From: JAJEFO01 sp022819605
GTDB taxonomy: Bacteria; Pseudomonadota; Alphaproteobacteria; Rhodobacterales; Rhodobacteraceae
Assembly (NCBI GenBank): GCA_965221545.1
Contig: OZ244901.1
Coordinates: 2,914,001 to 2,978,000, forward strand
Reading direction: 5' to 3'
Length of the DNA: 64,000 nt
Part shown: in pieces, positions 7,833 to 17,320 of the stretch
Layout of the letters: the number at the start of each line of letters is the position of its first letter
Numbering within the stretch: the first letter of the stretch is position 1
Notes under the pieces: generated by a model
Databases searched by the model: none
Told to the model about the DNA's origin: nothing
What the model saw: only the letters and a program-made list of their open reading frames with translations
Translations under genes and position numbers: made by a program

Positions 7833-10529
7833 TCAGCCAGGCCAGCCCGCAGCTGCGCTCTCCGTGTCCGGCAAGGTGACCCGAAACGCCGCGCCGTCAA
7901 ATCCGGCAACGTAATCGACCTCTCCCCCCAGGCGCTTCATGACCTCGCGACAAATTGCGAGCCCGAGCCCCGCGCCACCTCCGGCCCTGTGATCGTCGGC
8001 GCGCGTGAATTTCTCGAACATCTCCGCCTGGGACTCCTCCGGAATGCCGGAACCGTTGTCGATGAAGTCGACAACTTGACGACCGCCAACCTCGTGCACA
8101 TGAACCCTCAGGCGCGGTTCGGGGGCGTCACAGTATTGCCCGGCATTCGAGATCAGGTTGATGAATACCTGCGCCAGCCGATCGCAGTCGGTGCGGAGCG
8201 GCACGTTCTCGTCACTTCCGTTCCGATCGACCGCCAGCGCCGCATCGGCACCCAGCTGACCGGTTGCAACGAACGCCCTGTCCAGAACCGCATCAAGCGT
8301 GTCTTCCTGCCGGTTCAGGATGACCTGCCCGCTCTCGAGCACGCTCAGGTCCAGCAGGTCGTCAAGAAGCCGCGTCATGCGGACCGCCTCTCCGTTTATG
8401 GTCTGGCTGAACTTCTGGCGATCCTCCGCCGACATCGACTCGCCATCCATCAGTATCTCGCTGAAAGAGCGGATCGAGGTCATTGGAGTGCGCAACTCGT
8501 GGCTGACCTGGCTGAGAAAGTTGTCTTTCTGGAACGAGAGCGCGACAAGCTTCTCGTTCGCCTCACGCAACTGGCCCGCGGTGTTCTCAAGCTCCCTCGA
8601 TTTTGCCTCAAGCTGGCTGGAATACTCGAGGATTTGCTGAGCCTCGTCGGCGACTCTCATCATGTCCTCAACCGAAACCGACACGCCGCCCGTGATCTGA
8701 GCGGTCATCGCGTGCGCGGTCGCCGCCCCGACGGAGCCCGCAAGTTCGCGCTCAAGACGTTCGACAAATGCTGGCGTCACGTCCGGAAGAGATGTGCTTT
8801 TGCCCTGTCTTTGGGCCTCCGCCCTGAAGAGCGCCTGAGCATCTGTGGCGCCAAGAAGACGTTGCGTCATCATGAGGAGATCTTCGGCTTCGACCGCGCC
8901 GCTGCTCCAGCCCCGGGTTCCACCTGAATACCGGAATATGTTGACGAAGCGGGCGCCCTGGAGGCGCTCGAGCGGAGTCTGGGAGCTAAGAAGGGAGAGT
9001 GCCAGGAACGACCCGGTATTCAGGACCATTGACCAGAACACGGAGTGCACCAGCGGATCCAGCCCCTCTATTCCGAAGAGTGCGTGGGGGCGAAGCAGCG
9101 TGATGCCGAGCGGGCCATGGGCAAAGATCTCCGGCGTCAGAATGCCGGTCGCTCCGAAACTCGGCAGGAATGAAGTCCAGATCCAGACCACCAAACCAAC
9201 CGAAAGCCCGGCGGCCGCGCCAACCCGGGTTGCGCCGCGCCAGAAGATTGCACCCAAGAGGGCGGGCAGTACCTGCGCAACGCCTGTAAACGACACCAGG
9301 CCGATCGCGGCGAGCGCTGCTCCTCCGCCCGAAAGAACGAAATAAAGATACCCGAAGAAAAGGATGCCCGCGATTGACAGGCGGCGCGACAGGATCACGA
9401 CGTGGCGCACATCGCCCGAAAGGGCGGCCCTGCCCTCCCTCAAGTTGAGCCAGATCGGCATCACGACATGGTTCGAAACCATGGTGGACACCGCGATTGC
9501 CGCGACGATCACCATCGACGTCGCCGAACTGAAGCCGCCCAGAAAAGCCAGCATCGCAAGCGCGTTTCGATCAAATGCGAGCGGCACGGTCTGCACGAAC
9601 AGATCCGGATTCGAGCCTTCGGGGCTCACCGACAGCCCGGCGACGGCGATCGGGACGACGAAAAGGCTGATCAACAGGAGATAGAGCGGAAACGCCCAGC
9701 TTGCCGTTGCAAGATGCCGCTCGTCGGAGTTTTCGACGACCATCACCTGGAACATGCGCGGCAGGCAGATGAATGCGGCCGCAGACAGGAATATCAGCGT
9801 TGCCCACCTATCCGCTCCGGTGTTCCAGCTGGAAATCGGCGAAGCATCTATTGCCTGCAGCGTGGGTCCCACTCCACCACTGACAAAGAAGACGACGAAC
9901 ATGCCCACGGCCATCAGGGCGGCAAGCTTGACGACCGCTTCGACTGCGATTGCCGTGACCACCCCATGGTGCCGCTCGTTCGCGTCCAGGTTGCGCGTCC
10001 CGAAAATGATCGTGAAGAGCGCAAGCCCCGCGGCGATCAGGAGCGCCGTGTTCCTCAACGAATGCGGGTCCGACGCCGATCCGGACTGGGCGAACGCGTT
10101 CAGGCTCAGCGTCACGGACTGAAGCTGCAAGCCGATGTATGGAGTCGTCCCAAGCACGGCAAGGCAGGTCACGAGAACGCCAAGCGCGTTCGACTTGCCG
10201 TAGCGCGACGAGATCAGGTCGGCAATCGACGTGATTCTCTGAGAGCGGCCAATCCGCACCAGGCGGCGCAGGATCACCCACCATCCGATCATGACGAGCG
10301 TCGGGCCGAGATAGATCGCCACGAACTCCATGCCGGAGCGCGCCGCATACCCGACCGCGCCATAAAAGGTCCAGGCTGTGCAATAGACGGACAGGGACAA
10401 GGTGTAGACCACCGGTGAACGCAGCCATCGAGCCCGTCCGCGCTCGGCCTGCTTGTCGGCCCAGAACGCCACCCCAAAGAGCAACAAGACATAGGTAACG
10501 CAAATGCTGACCAGGACGTCGAAGCTCAC
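7833..10529 (-). CDS. Sodium/solute symporter-histidine kinase fusion (PutP/CbrA-like sensor)
   Basis: 898-aa membrane sensor. Residues ~1-515 form a sodium:solute symporter (SSS) domain with about 13 helices. A linker and coiled coil follow (about 630-665, SQLEAKSRELENTAGQLREANEK). The HisKA domain has the phospho-acceptor His677 in SHELRTP, and the HATPase domain has FINLISNAGQYC and GAGLGLAICREVMKRLGG. Such fusions (CbrA, CrbS) sense or transport a small carboxylate or amino acid and phosphorylate a response regulator. The stop overlaps nothing downstream; its start overlaps the end of the 91-aa membrane-protein gene by four bases. With the response regulator at 10801 it forms a two-component system facing an ABC importer and acyl-CoA synthetase. 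Confidence 0.93.
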   Translation of the reverse strand: MSFDVLVSICVTYVLLLFGVAFWADKQAERGRARWLRSPVVYTLSLSVYCTAWTFYGAVGYAARSGMEFVAIYLGPTLVMIGWWVILRRLVRIGRSQRITSIADLISSRYGKSNALGVLVTCLAVLGTTPYIGLQLQSVTLSLNAFAQSGSASDPHSLRNTALLIAAGLALFTIIFGTRNLDANERHHGVVTAIAVEAVVKLAALMAVGMFVVFFVSGGVGPTLQAIDASPISSWNTGADRWATLIFLSAAAFICLPRMFQVMVVENSDERHLATASWAFPLYLLLISLFVVPIAVAGLSVSPEGSNPDLFVQTVPLAFDRNALAMLAFLGGFSSATSMVIVAAIAVSTMVSNHVVMPIWLNLREGRAALSGDVRHVVILSRRLSIAGILFFGYLYFVLSGGGAALAAIGLVSFTGVAQVLPALLGAIFWRGATRVGAAAGLSVGLVVWIWTSFLPSFGATGILTPEIFAHGPLGITLLRPHALFGIEGLDPLVHSVFWSMVLNTGSFLALSLLSSQTPLERLQGARFVNIFRYSGGTRGWSSGAVEAEDLLMMTQRLLGATDAQALFRAEAQRQGKSTSLPDVTPAFVERLERELAGSVGAATAHAMTAQITGGVSVSVEDMMRVADEAQQILEYSSQLEAKSRELENTAGQLREANEKLVALSFQKDNFLSQVSHELRTPMTSIRSFSEILMDGESMSAEDRQKFSQTINGEAVRMTRLLDDLLDLSVLESGQVILNRQEDTLDAVLDRAFVATGQLGADAALAVDRNGSDENVPLRTDCDRLAQVFINLISNAGQYCDAPEPRLRVHVHEVGGRQVVDFIDNGSGIPEESQAEMFEKFTRADDHRAGGGAGLGLAICREVMKRLGGEVDYVAGFDGAAFRVTLPDTESAAAGWPG

Positions 10530-10801
10530 GTCTTGGGCTCCTCGTGCCGGCCTTCGCGGGAGCGTTCGGCAATGCGCGCGATTCTTGACAGTGATCGTGA
10601 CAGGAAACCGGATAGGCCGATCAGCACCATCCAGACCGAAAACACATACACGAGCGCAGAGGATGTCGCACGGCCGGTGGCCCAGAGGATCGGGATCACT
10701 ATCAGGACAATCGCAAGCAGCGGCAGAAGATTCGCGGCGTCAATCACACGCCGCTGGCGTGTCGAGGTCTCGGACGGCGAATTCGACCCAGGGTCGGACA
10801 T
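10526..10801 (-). CDS. Small membrane protein coupled to the sensor kinase
   Basis: 91 aa with two hydrophobic helices (about residues 24-41 and 49-68) and basic, charged ends, so probably an inner-membrane hairpin. Translational coupling is tight on both sides: TGATG overlap with the response regulator stop at 10801-10803 and an ATGA-type overlap with the kinase at 10526-10529. Symporters of the SSS family sometimes have a small membrane partner (for example the DUF485 protein before ActP or the DUF4212 proteins). This one does not clearly match either by eye. A role as accessory subunit of the symporter-kinase is inferred from position. Confidence 0.8.
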   Translation of the reverse strand: MSDPGSNSPSETSTRQRRVIDAANLLPLLAIVLIVIPILWATGRATSSALVYVFSVWMVLIGLSGFLSRSLSRIARIAERSREGRHEEPKT

Positions 10802-11169
10802 CAACGCACCAGTTCACGTGCGCTCGCCAGCATCTCGGCGTTCGAGAAGGGCTTGGTCATGAACTTGTTCACGCCAAGCCTATCGGCCAGCTCCTTGTCC
10901 TTCTTCTGCCCGCGCGCCGTCAGCATCATGACCGGAATGTCCCGCATTGCCTCGTCGGCACGCATGTCGCTCAGAATGTCGTAACCGGACCTGTTCGGCA
11001 GCATGACATCAAGTATCACGAGATCGGGATTCCGGTTTCGCACCGCTTCCAGCGCATTCCCGCCGTCCGAACATGTGTCCACGCGCCAGCCTTCGCGCGA
11101 CAGGATGAACCTGATCGCCTCGATGATGTTCGGCTCGTCCTCGATCAGCAGGACCCGCGTTTCCGTCAC
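10801..11169 (-). CDS. Single-domain response regulator
   Basis: 122-aa receiver domain without output domain. The acidic pocket IEDEP starts at residue 9, the phospho-acceptor is Asp54 in VILDVMLP, the conserved Thr is in MMLTARG, and the Lys is in FMTKPFS. The cognate kinase is most likely the symporter-kinase encoded just downstream in the same operon. With no DNA-binding domain it must pass the signal on by protein contact; the ScfR regulator at 11233-12555 is the nearest candidate partner, which is inference. Confidence 0.93.
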   Translation of the reverse strand: MTETRVLLIEDEPNIIEAIRFILSREGWRVDTCSDGGNALEAVRNRNPDLVILDVMLPNRSGYDILSDMRADEAMRDIPVMMLTARGQKKDKELADRLGVNKFMTKPFSNAEMLASARELVR

Positions 11170-11232
11170 CGTCGATCCCCTCCCCGGATGATGGCGCTGG
11201 TCGCAAGAATATGACCAGACCGGCCAAGAGTG

Positions 11233-12555
11233 TCAAAGCCGTTCGTCTGACAGGGTCGAGAATACCGCAGGCTCGCGCCGCGCCGGGCACATCTTCTCGG
11301 CGCAAACCCGACAGGTCGTTCCGGCCCGGAGAATCCTGTTGGCCTCACGACCGCGCGGCCATGGCCGGATCAGCATCCACGACATCATGACCGCAGGGCC
11401 CTCGAACCCCAGCGGGTGAGTGATCTCCGCAACCGCATGCACGTCGAACAGGTAGTCGTCGCGCCCGCTCATCGCCAGCGTTTCGCGAACCGGAACCATC
11501 GGCTGCTGGCCGACCCTGAAGAGCGGCCAGAGCGGGCAGGCCCCGCCATAGCGAGGCAGATCGAAGTCCGGCAAGGGCTTGCGAAAGGTCAGCGTGCCCG
11601 AAGCGTCGCACCCGACCAGGCCGAAAGACCCATGATCCTGCAAGACATCAGGAGCCAATGTTGCGAGGCGACGGAACAATGCCGGCAGCGGCGCACCGAG
11701 CACATCCGCAAGGGCAAGCGGCTCTTCCGTATATTCGAGCGCGTCTTCAAGCGACGGCTTCGGAATTGCGGCCGCATCTGCCGCGTATTGCTCAAGATAG
11801 CCATGGGCCAGTTCCTGCGCCGCCAGAGTCCTGATCTCTTCCGCACCATCCACGATCGCTTCTATCGGGGCCGCGGCATCGCGCTCAAGCTCGTCGATCG
11901 TCCAGCCGCGCGCGATCAGCCATTGCTCGACCTCGTCCTGCGGCAGCGAACCCGTGCCACGGTCATCGGCTTCGGCTTCCAGGTAGCCCACCAGCGACTC
12001 CGTGGCATCTGCAAGACGCTGGCTGTCCTCGTGGATGTTGCGGGCGAACCTCCGCTGCCATGCGGGCTCGACCGGATCGCCGCCTGCCAGGATGCCGCTG
12101 GCGGATCGGATTGCCGTGACGCTCGTCAGCACGTTGTGCATCGATGCCGAAAGGAAGGGATCGTGGGTCAGGCGATCATCGAGACGCTCGACCACCTGCT
12201 CGAGTCGGGCGCTCTCGCGGAACTGCGCCCCGATCAACCTTGCCCAGCCAGGGAAGCGGCTGGCGAGCTCGTCGGCCCTGCCGCGCTCCGCCGCCACCTC
12301 GTTGTGCTTGTCGGCAGCGGAATCCAGCGATGCCAAGAGCGCTGACTCCACCCCTTCGCCGATGGCTTCCGGATCGGCGCCGAGCGCTTCGGAAATTCTC
12401 AGAAGCAGGGAACCACCGATTCTGCGGCGGTTGTGCTCGATGAGATTGAGATAGCTCGCCGAAATCCCGCAGGCCCTTGCAAGCTCGGCCTGTTTCATTC
12501 CGAGTGCCATCCGGCTGTTGCGGATCCGCGTGCCTGCAAGCAGCGAACGGCTCAT
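11233..12555 (-). CDS. XRE-family regulator of the ScfR type (DUF2083 C-terminal)
   Basis: 440 aa. An N-terminal Cro/C1-type helix-turn-helix (about residues 7-62; KQAELARACGISASYLNLIE) is followed by a long effector region. The C-terminal segment (about 330-435) carries cysteines as CRVCAEKMCPARREP. This matches the short-chain fatty acyl-CoA regulators (ScfR), which sense acyl-CoA thioesters and control acetate or propionate assimilation, RamB and PccR being known members. Start: ATG at 12555 with GGGTGG five bases upstream. Divergent from the ABC-acyl-CoA synthetase operon beginning at 12781, its probable target. The intergenic region holds TTTGCAA boxes. Confidence 0.85.
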   Translation of the reverse strand: MSRSLLAGTRIRNSRMALGMKQAELARACGISASYLNLIEHNRRRIGGSLLLRISEALGADPEAIGEGVESALLASLDSAADKHNEVAAERGRADELASRFPGWARLIGAQFRESARLEQVVERLDDRLTHDPFLSASMHNVLTSVTAIRSASGILAGGDPVEPAWQRRFARNIHEDSQRLADATESLVGYLEAEADDRGTGSLPQDEVEQWLIARGWTIDELERDAAAPIEAIVDGAEEIRTLAAQELAHGYLEQYAADAAAIPKPSLEDALEYTEEPLALADVLGAPLPALFRRLATLAPDVLQDHGSFGLVGCDASGTLTFRKPLPDFDLPRYGGACPLWPLFRVGQQPMVPVRETLAMSGRDDYLFDVHAVAEITHPLGFEGPAVMMSWMLIRPWPRGREANRILRAGTTCRVCAEKMCPARREPAVFSTLSDERL

Positions 12556-12582
12556 GGGAACCACCCTTTCCTTCTGGCCGGT

Positions 12583-12643
12583 TTTGCAACCGCGCGAAAA
12601 CTAATTTACAACCTTCGGACCTATCTTGTCTATCAATTTGCAA
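12583..12643. promoter_or_regulatory. TTTGCAA-type boxes between ScfR gene and ABC operon
   Basis: Two exact TTTGCAA boxes (12583-12589 and 12637-12643) and a one-mismatch TTTACAA (12605-12611) lie in an AT-rich divergent intergenic region. As I recall, the ScfR protein PccR binds paired TTTGCAAA boxes with a 4-base spacer. The spacing here is wider (about 22 and 32 bases start to start), so identity as the operator is tentative. Confidence 0.35.
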
Positions 12644-12780
12644 GATTATTTTTTTGTTTCATGTAATTGTTGCGCTATTTTCAATTCATGCCCGATGATG
12701 ATGGCACTCTGTAAACGTCGATCAATGTGCTGGTTCGCATGTCAGTCTGGTCGGCATTCCATCCACACGGGAGGACACCC

Positions 12781-14121
12781 ATGTCAAAGAACGAACTAAC
12801 CCGCCGAAGCATGCTGAAGGCCGGTGTCGCCGGGCTGGCAACGCCAACCGTCTTCGCAGGCGCGGCCTGGTCTTTCACGAACGACCCGCAGGGCGGTGCG
12901 GTCACCCTCGGCTTCAACGTGCCGCAGACCGGGCCATACGCAGACGAGGGCGCGGACGAACTGCGCGCCTACCAGCTCGCTGTCGAGCACCTGAACGGTG
13001 GCGGCGACGGCGGCATGATAAACACCTTCTCGTCCAAGACCCTCGACGGCAACGGCATCCTCGGCCAGAAGGTCGAGTTCGTCACTGGCGACACGCAGAC
13101 CAAGGGGGACGCCGCCCGCGCATCAGCGAAGTCGATGATCGAGAAGGACGGCGCCATCATGATCACTGGCGGCTCGTCTTCGAGCACTGCCATCGCCGTG
13201 CAGGGCCTCTGCCAGGAGGCGGGCATCATCTTCATGGCAGGCCTGACTCACTCGAACGACACGACCGGAAAGGACCGGAAGGCGAACGGTTTCCGCCACT
13301 TCTTCAACGGCTACATGTCGGGTGCCGCTTTGGCCCCGGTGCTCGCCAACCGCTACGGCACCGATCGCAAGGCCTATCACCTGACGGCGGACTACACCTG
13401 GGGCTGGACGCAGCAGGAATCGATCGCCAATTCGACGGAAGCGCTCGGCTGGGAGACCATCAACAACGTGATGACCCCGCTGGCGTCCACGGACTTCTCG
13501 TCCTACATCGCGCCAGTTCTGAACTCCGGCGCCGACGTCCTGGTGCTCAACCACTACGGCGGCAACATGGTGAACTCGCTCACCAACGCCGTCCAGTTCG
13601 GCTTGCGTGACAGGGAAGCGAACGGCAAGAACTTCGAGATCGTCGTGCCCCTATATTCTCGCCTGATGGCACGCGGCGCCGGCGAGAACGTCAAGGGCAT
13701 CCTCGGCTCCACCAACTGGCACTGGTCGCTGCCGGATGACGGATCGAAGGCGTTCGTGCGGTCGTTCGGCACAAAGTACGGCTTCCCGCCCAGCCAGGCC
13801 GCCCACACCTGCTACGTGCAGACGCTGCTCTATGCGGATGCCGTGAACAGGGCCGGCAGCTTCAGTCCCTGCGCCGTTGTCGAAGCCCTCGAAGGCTTCG
13901 AGTTCGACGGCCTTGGCAATGGTCCGACGCTCTACCGCGCCGACGACCACCAGTGCTTCAAGGACGTGCTGGTCGTGCAGGGCAAGGAGAACCCGACCTC
14001 CGAGTTCGACATTCTCGAGGTCGTGGAAGTCACGCCGCGCGCGCAGGTCGAGTATCCTGCGGACCACCCGATGTTCGGTGGCGCCGAGGCCAGCCTCGGC
14101 AGCTGCAACCCCGGCGCGTAA
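12781..14121 (+). CDS. Liv/Urt-type ABC transporter substrate-binding protein
   Basis: Periplasmic binding protein, 446 aa, of the branched-chain amino acid/urea/short-chain amide class (type I fold). The N-terminus has a twin-arginine-type signal, TRRSMLKAGVAGLATP, with cleavage probably near residue 30, suggesting export by Tat. The mature protein begins with the family pattern VTLGFNVPQTGPYADEGADE. ATG at 12781 is preceded by GGGAGGA; a longer in-frame start at 12727 has no such site. First gene of a five-gene importer operon ending in an acyl-CoA synthetase, which hints that the ligand is a carboxylate activated after import. Amino acids, urea or amides are alternatives. Confidence 0.9.
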   Translation: MSKNELTRRSMLKAGVAGLATPTVFAGAAWSFTNDPQGGAVTLGFNVPQTGPYADEGADELRAYQLAVEHLNGGGDGGMINTFSSKTLDGNGILGQKVEFVTGDTQTKGDAARASAKSMIEKDGAIMITGGSSSSTAIAVQGLCQEAGIIFMAGLTHSNDTTGKDRKANGFRHFFNGYMSGAALAPVLANRYGTDRKAYHLTADYTWGWTQQESIANSTEALGWETINNVMTPLASTDFSSYIAPVLNSGADVLVLNHYGGNMVNSLTNAVQFGLRDREANGKNFEIVVPLYSRLMARGAGENVKGILGSTNWHWSLPDDGSKAFVRSFGTKYGFPPSQAAHTCYVQTLLYADAVNRAGSFSPCAVVEALEGFEFDGLGNGPTLYRADDHQCFKDVLVVQGKENPTSEFDILEVVEVTPRAQVEYPADHPMFGGAEASLGSCNPGA

Positions 14122-14245
14122 CGGCACAACGGCTGCGGAGGCGCCCATACAGCACCTCCGCAACACTCTCGAAGGTGACAAGAAACGGCGCTTCCCTTAC
14201 CTAGGGGCACGCCACTCTCAAATCGGACAACCGGGAGACAGAACA

Positions 14246-15277
14246 GTGGACGCCTTACTCCTGCAAATCCTGAACGGGCTCGACAAGGGATCGGCATACG
14301 CCCTGATCGCACTCGGCCTGACGCTCATCTTCGGCACGCTCGGCGTCGTCAACTTCGCGCATGGCGCACTCTTCATGATCGGCGCTTTCTGCGCAGTGTT
14401 CATCCAGGGCCTGCTGAACCTGAGTTACGAGACGATTGACGAGACGCAGAAGGACTTTCTCGGAAACCCGCTGAAGGTCAAGACACCCTATCTGGAGAAC
14501 TGGTTCGGCCCCGAAACGGGCGGCGCGATCATAGACTGGTCCGTGCCGCTGGCGATCCTATTCGCCATCCCGGTCATGATCGCCGTCGGTGTCATAATGG
14601 AGCGGGGCTTGATCAAGCACTTCTACAAGCGCCCTCATGCCGACCAGATCCTGGTGACCTTTGGCCTGGCGATCGTCTTGCAGGAAGTCATCAAGTACTT
14701 CTACGGCGCCAACCCGATCCCGACCCCCGCACCCTCGTCGCTGACGGGCGCATTCGACTTCGGCGTGCTGCTCGGCTTCGACCCGAACGCCATCATATAC
14801 CCCTATTGGAGGATGATCTATTTCGTGTTCGCCATTGCGATCATCGGAAGCGTCTTCGCCTTCCTGCAGTTCACGACCTTCGGAATGGTGGTGCGCGCGG
14901 GCATGGCTGACCGCGAGACGGTGAGCATGCTCGGCATCAACATCGACAAGCGGTTCACCATGATGTTCGGCATCGCCGCCGCGGTCGCAGGGCTTGCGGG
15001 CGTCATGTACACCCCGATAAACCCGCCAAACTACCACATGGGCATGGATTTCCTTGTCCTCAGCTTCGTCGTTGTGGTCGTGGGCGGCATGGGGTCGCTC
15101 CCGGGCGCCGTCCTTGCAGGGTTCCTGCTCGGCATCCTGGAGAGCTTCGCATCGACGACCTGGGCCACGACGACAATCCCGGGCATCAACCAGGTCATCA
15201 TCTACGTGGTCGCGATCATCGTGCTGCTGACCCGCCCGCGCGGGCTCATGGGCCGCAAAGGCGTGATGGAGGAGTAA
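14246..15277 (+). CDS. Branched-chain amino acid-type ABC permease (LivH/UrtB type)
   Basis: 343-aa inner-membrane permease. It starts with the family pattern LLLQILNGLDKGSAYALIAL followed by TLIFGTLGVVNFAHGA and has about eight to nine helices. The coupling loop is near GMADRETVSMLGIN. GTG at 14246 is the likely start, with CGGGAGA just upstream; the open frame continues far upstream but through the end of the binding-protein gene. An insertion around residues 60-85 is longer than in classical LivH. Second gene of the importer operon. Confidence 0.92.
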   Translation: MDALLLQILNGLDKGSAYALIALGLTLIFGTLGVVNFAHGALFMIGAFCAVFIQGLLNLSYETIDETQKDFLGNPLKVKTPYLENWFGPETGGAIIDWSVPLAILFAIPVMIAVGVIMERGLIKHFYKRPHADQILVTFGLAIVLQEVIKYFYGANPIPTPAPSSLTGAFDFGVLLGFDPNAIIYPYWRMIYFVFAIAIIGSVFAFLQFTTFGMVVRAGMADRETVSMLGINIDKRFTMMFGIAAAVAGLAGVMYTPINPPNYHMGMDFLVLSFVVVVVGGMGSLPGAVLAGFLLGILESFASTTWATTTIPGINQVIIYVVAIIVLLTRPRGLMGRKGVMEE

Positions 15278-15281
15278 GGAC

Positions 15282-16484
15282 ATGCTGGGTCTCAACAAGA
15301 ACGATACAACGCTGTTCGTCGTCATAATCATCCTCACGATCCTGGCGCCGTTCCTGCTCAACCCGTTTCCGACCGAGAGCACGCTGGCTCAGTTCAACGC
15401 GGGCTATCCGGACCTGATGGAGAAGTTCGTCGTCTTCGGCATCTTCGCCATCGGGTTCAACATCCTGTTCGGCCTGACCGGCTACCTTTCCTTCGGTCAC
15501 GCCGCGTTTCTTGGGGTCGGATCATATTCCGCTGTCTGGATCTACAAGCTCTTCACCTACAACGTGATTCCTGCGCTGATCCTGGCCGTGATCGTCTCGG
15601 GCATCTTCGCGGTCCTGATCGGCTACGTGTCGCTCCGGCGCTCTGGAATCTACTTCTCGATCCTGACTCTGGCCTTTGCGCAGATGAGTTTCGCGCTCGC
15701 CTACTCCGTGCTGTCGAACCCGAAGTTCAACCTCACGAACGGGGAGACCGGGCTGCAGATCTACGCGAACGACCTTCAGCTCTTCCACCGCGAGAGCCTG
15801 CCGGACTTCCCGCACATCTTCGGGCTGTCCATGGGCTCGACATACAAGCTCGGGGTCGGGCCTTGGGAGTTCCAGTTCAACGTGGCCTACTATTTCTGCG
15901 CGATCATGATGATCCTGTCCTTCTACTTCGCGATCAGGCTATTTCGGTCGCCGTTCGGGATGATGCTGCGCGCCGTCAAGTCGAACCAGCAGCGGCTGAA
16001 CTATACCGGCCTCAATTCGCGGCCCTACATGCTTGCAGCCTTCGTGATCTCGGGCATGTATGCAGGCTTGGCCGGCGGCCTCCTCGCGGTGACCGACCCG
16101 CTGGCCGGCGCCGAAAGGATGCAGTGGACAGCGAGCGGCGAAGTCGTGCTGATGACAATTCTCGGCGGCGCCGGGACGCTGATCGGCCCGGTTCTCGGAG
16201 CGGGCTTCATCAAGTATTTCGAGAACATCTTCTCGAAGATCAACGACCAGGTTCTCCATCAGTGGTTTACGTTCCTGCCGGACGGCTTAGAGAATCTCCT
16301 CGTCGCAATCGTCCATCCGTTCATCGGCAAGGGCTGGCACCTGACGCTCGGCATTCTCTTCATGCTCGTGGTCATTTTTCTTCCTGGCGGACTGGTCGAG
16401 GGCGGACAGCGCATCGCGCGCACTGCCCGCCGCCTGATGAGACGTGACAAGGCTGCCGACGCGTCGAACGTCTCTGCGGAATGA
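15282..16484 (+). CDS. Branched-chain amino acid-type ABC permease (LivM/UrtC type)
   Basis: 400-aa inner-membrane permease pairing with the LivH-like protein. The LivM signature is FNILFGLTGYLSFGHAAFLG; the coupling loop is MMLRAVKSNQQRLNYTGLN near residue 225. It starts four bases after the upstream stop, with AAGGAC just before the ATG. The C-terminal end is basic (TARRLMRRDKAAD). It lies between its permease partner and the two ATPase genes. Confidence 0.92.
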   Translation: MLGLNKNDTTLFVVIIILTILAPFLLNPFPTESTLAQFNAGYPDLMEKFVVFGIFAIGFNILFGLTGYLSFGHAAFLGVGSYSAVWIYKLFTYNVIPALILAVIVSGIFAVLIGYVSLRRSGIYFSILTLAFAQMSFALAYSVLSNPKFNLTNGETGLQIYANDLQLFHRESLPDFPHIFGLSMGSTYKLGVGPWEFQFNVAYYFCAIMMILSFYFAIRLFRSPFGMMLRAVKSNQQRLNYTGLNSRPYMLAAFVISGMYAGLAGGLLAVTDPLAGAERMQWTASGEVVLMTILGGAGTLIGPVLGAGFIKYFENIFSKINDQVLHQWFTFLPDGLENLLVAIVHPFIGKGWHLTLGILFMLVVIFLPGGLVEGGQRIARTARRLMRRDKAADASNVSAE

Positions 16485-16496
16485 GGATGTACGAAA

Positions 16497-17255
16497 ATGG
16501 CTATTCTTGAAGTCAAGGGTGTCAACAAGAACTTTGGTGGCCTTGCCGCGCTGTCGGACGTAAACCTCTCCGTTCAGGAAGACACCGTCCACGCAATCAT
16601 TGGCCCGAACGGCGCCGGAAAGTCGACATTGCTTAACTGCCTCGTGGGCAAGCTCATGCCGGATTCCGGATCAGTCATGTTCGACGGCCAGTCGGTGCTC
16701 GGGCGCAAGCCGCACGAAATCAACCAGATGGGCATCAGTCGCGTGTTTCAGACGCCCGAGATCTTCGGCGATCTAACGGTCCTTGAGAACATCATGATCC
16801 CCTGTTTCGCCAAACGCGACGGGGCATTCCGGATGCATGCCTTCGAGCAGTTCGCCCACGAGACGGAACTCATCGACAAATCCGACGCGATCCTCGCGGA
16901 TGTCAGCATGGCGGGCCAGCGGGACGCGCATGCTGCATCACTCAGCCGGGGCGACAAGCGCCGGCTCGAAATGGCCATGTGCCTGGTGCAGGAACCGAGG
17001 CTTCTGCTGCTCGACGAGCCGACGGCCGGCATGGCCCGCGCGGACACCAACAACACGATCGATCTCCTCAAGGAGATCAACAGCAAGCGTCACATCACCA
17101 TGGTGATCATCGAGCATGACATGCATGTCGTGTTCAGCCTCGCGGAGCGGATCACGGTCCTGGCGCAGGGAACGCCGCTTGTCGAGGACACGCCGGACAA
17201 CATCAAGGGCAACCCGAAGGTGCAGGAAGCCTATCTGGGAGAGAGCCAAAACTAG
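16497..17255 (+). CDS. ABC transporter ATP-binding protein (LivG/UrtD type)
   Basis: 252-aa ATPase. Walker A GPNGAGKSTLLN, Walker B LLLLDEPTAGMARADT, and the H-loop in IIEHDMHVVFSLAERI. The signature motif reads LSRGDKRRLEMAM in place of the classical LSGGQ, as is seen in a subset of the UrtD/LivG group. It works as a heterodimer with the LivF-like ATPase encoded 65 bases downstream to power the two permeases. Confidence 0.92.
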   Translation: MAILEVKGVNKNFGGLAALSDVNLSVQEDTVHAIIGPNGAGKSTLLNCLVGKLMPDSGSVMFDGQSVLGRKPHEINQMGISRVFQTPEIFGDLTVLENIMIPCFAKRDGAFRMHAFEQFAHETELIDKSDAILADVSMAGQRDAHAASLSRGDKRRLEMAMCLVQEPRLLLLDEPTAGMARADTNNTIDLLKEINSKRHITMVIIEHDMHVVFSLAERITVLAQGTPLVEDTPDNIKGNPKVQEAYLGESQN

Positions 17256-17320
17256 CGTTGAGGATGCCGTCGGCGACTGCCGCCCAAGACACGCCAAACC
17301 CGCCCGGGAGGGAGACGAAA

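Noticed and set aside
13877..14245. Upstream extension of the LivH-like permease
   Set aside because: It overlaps the binding-protein gene in another frame; GTG 14246 has a good ribosome site and the family N-terminus.
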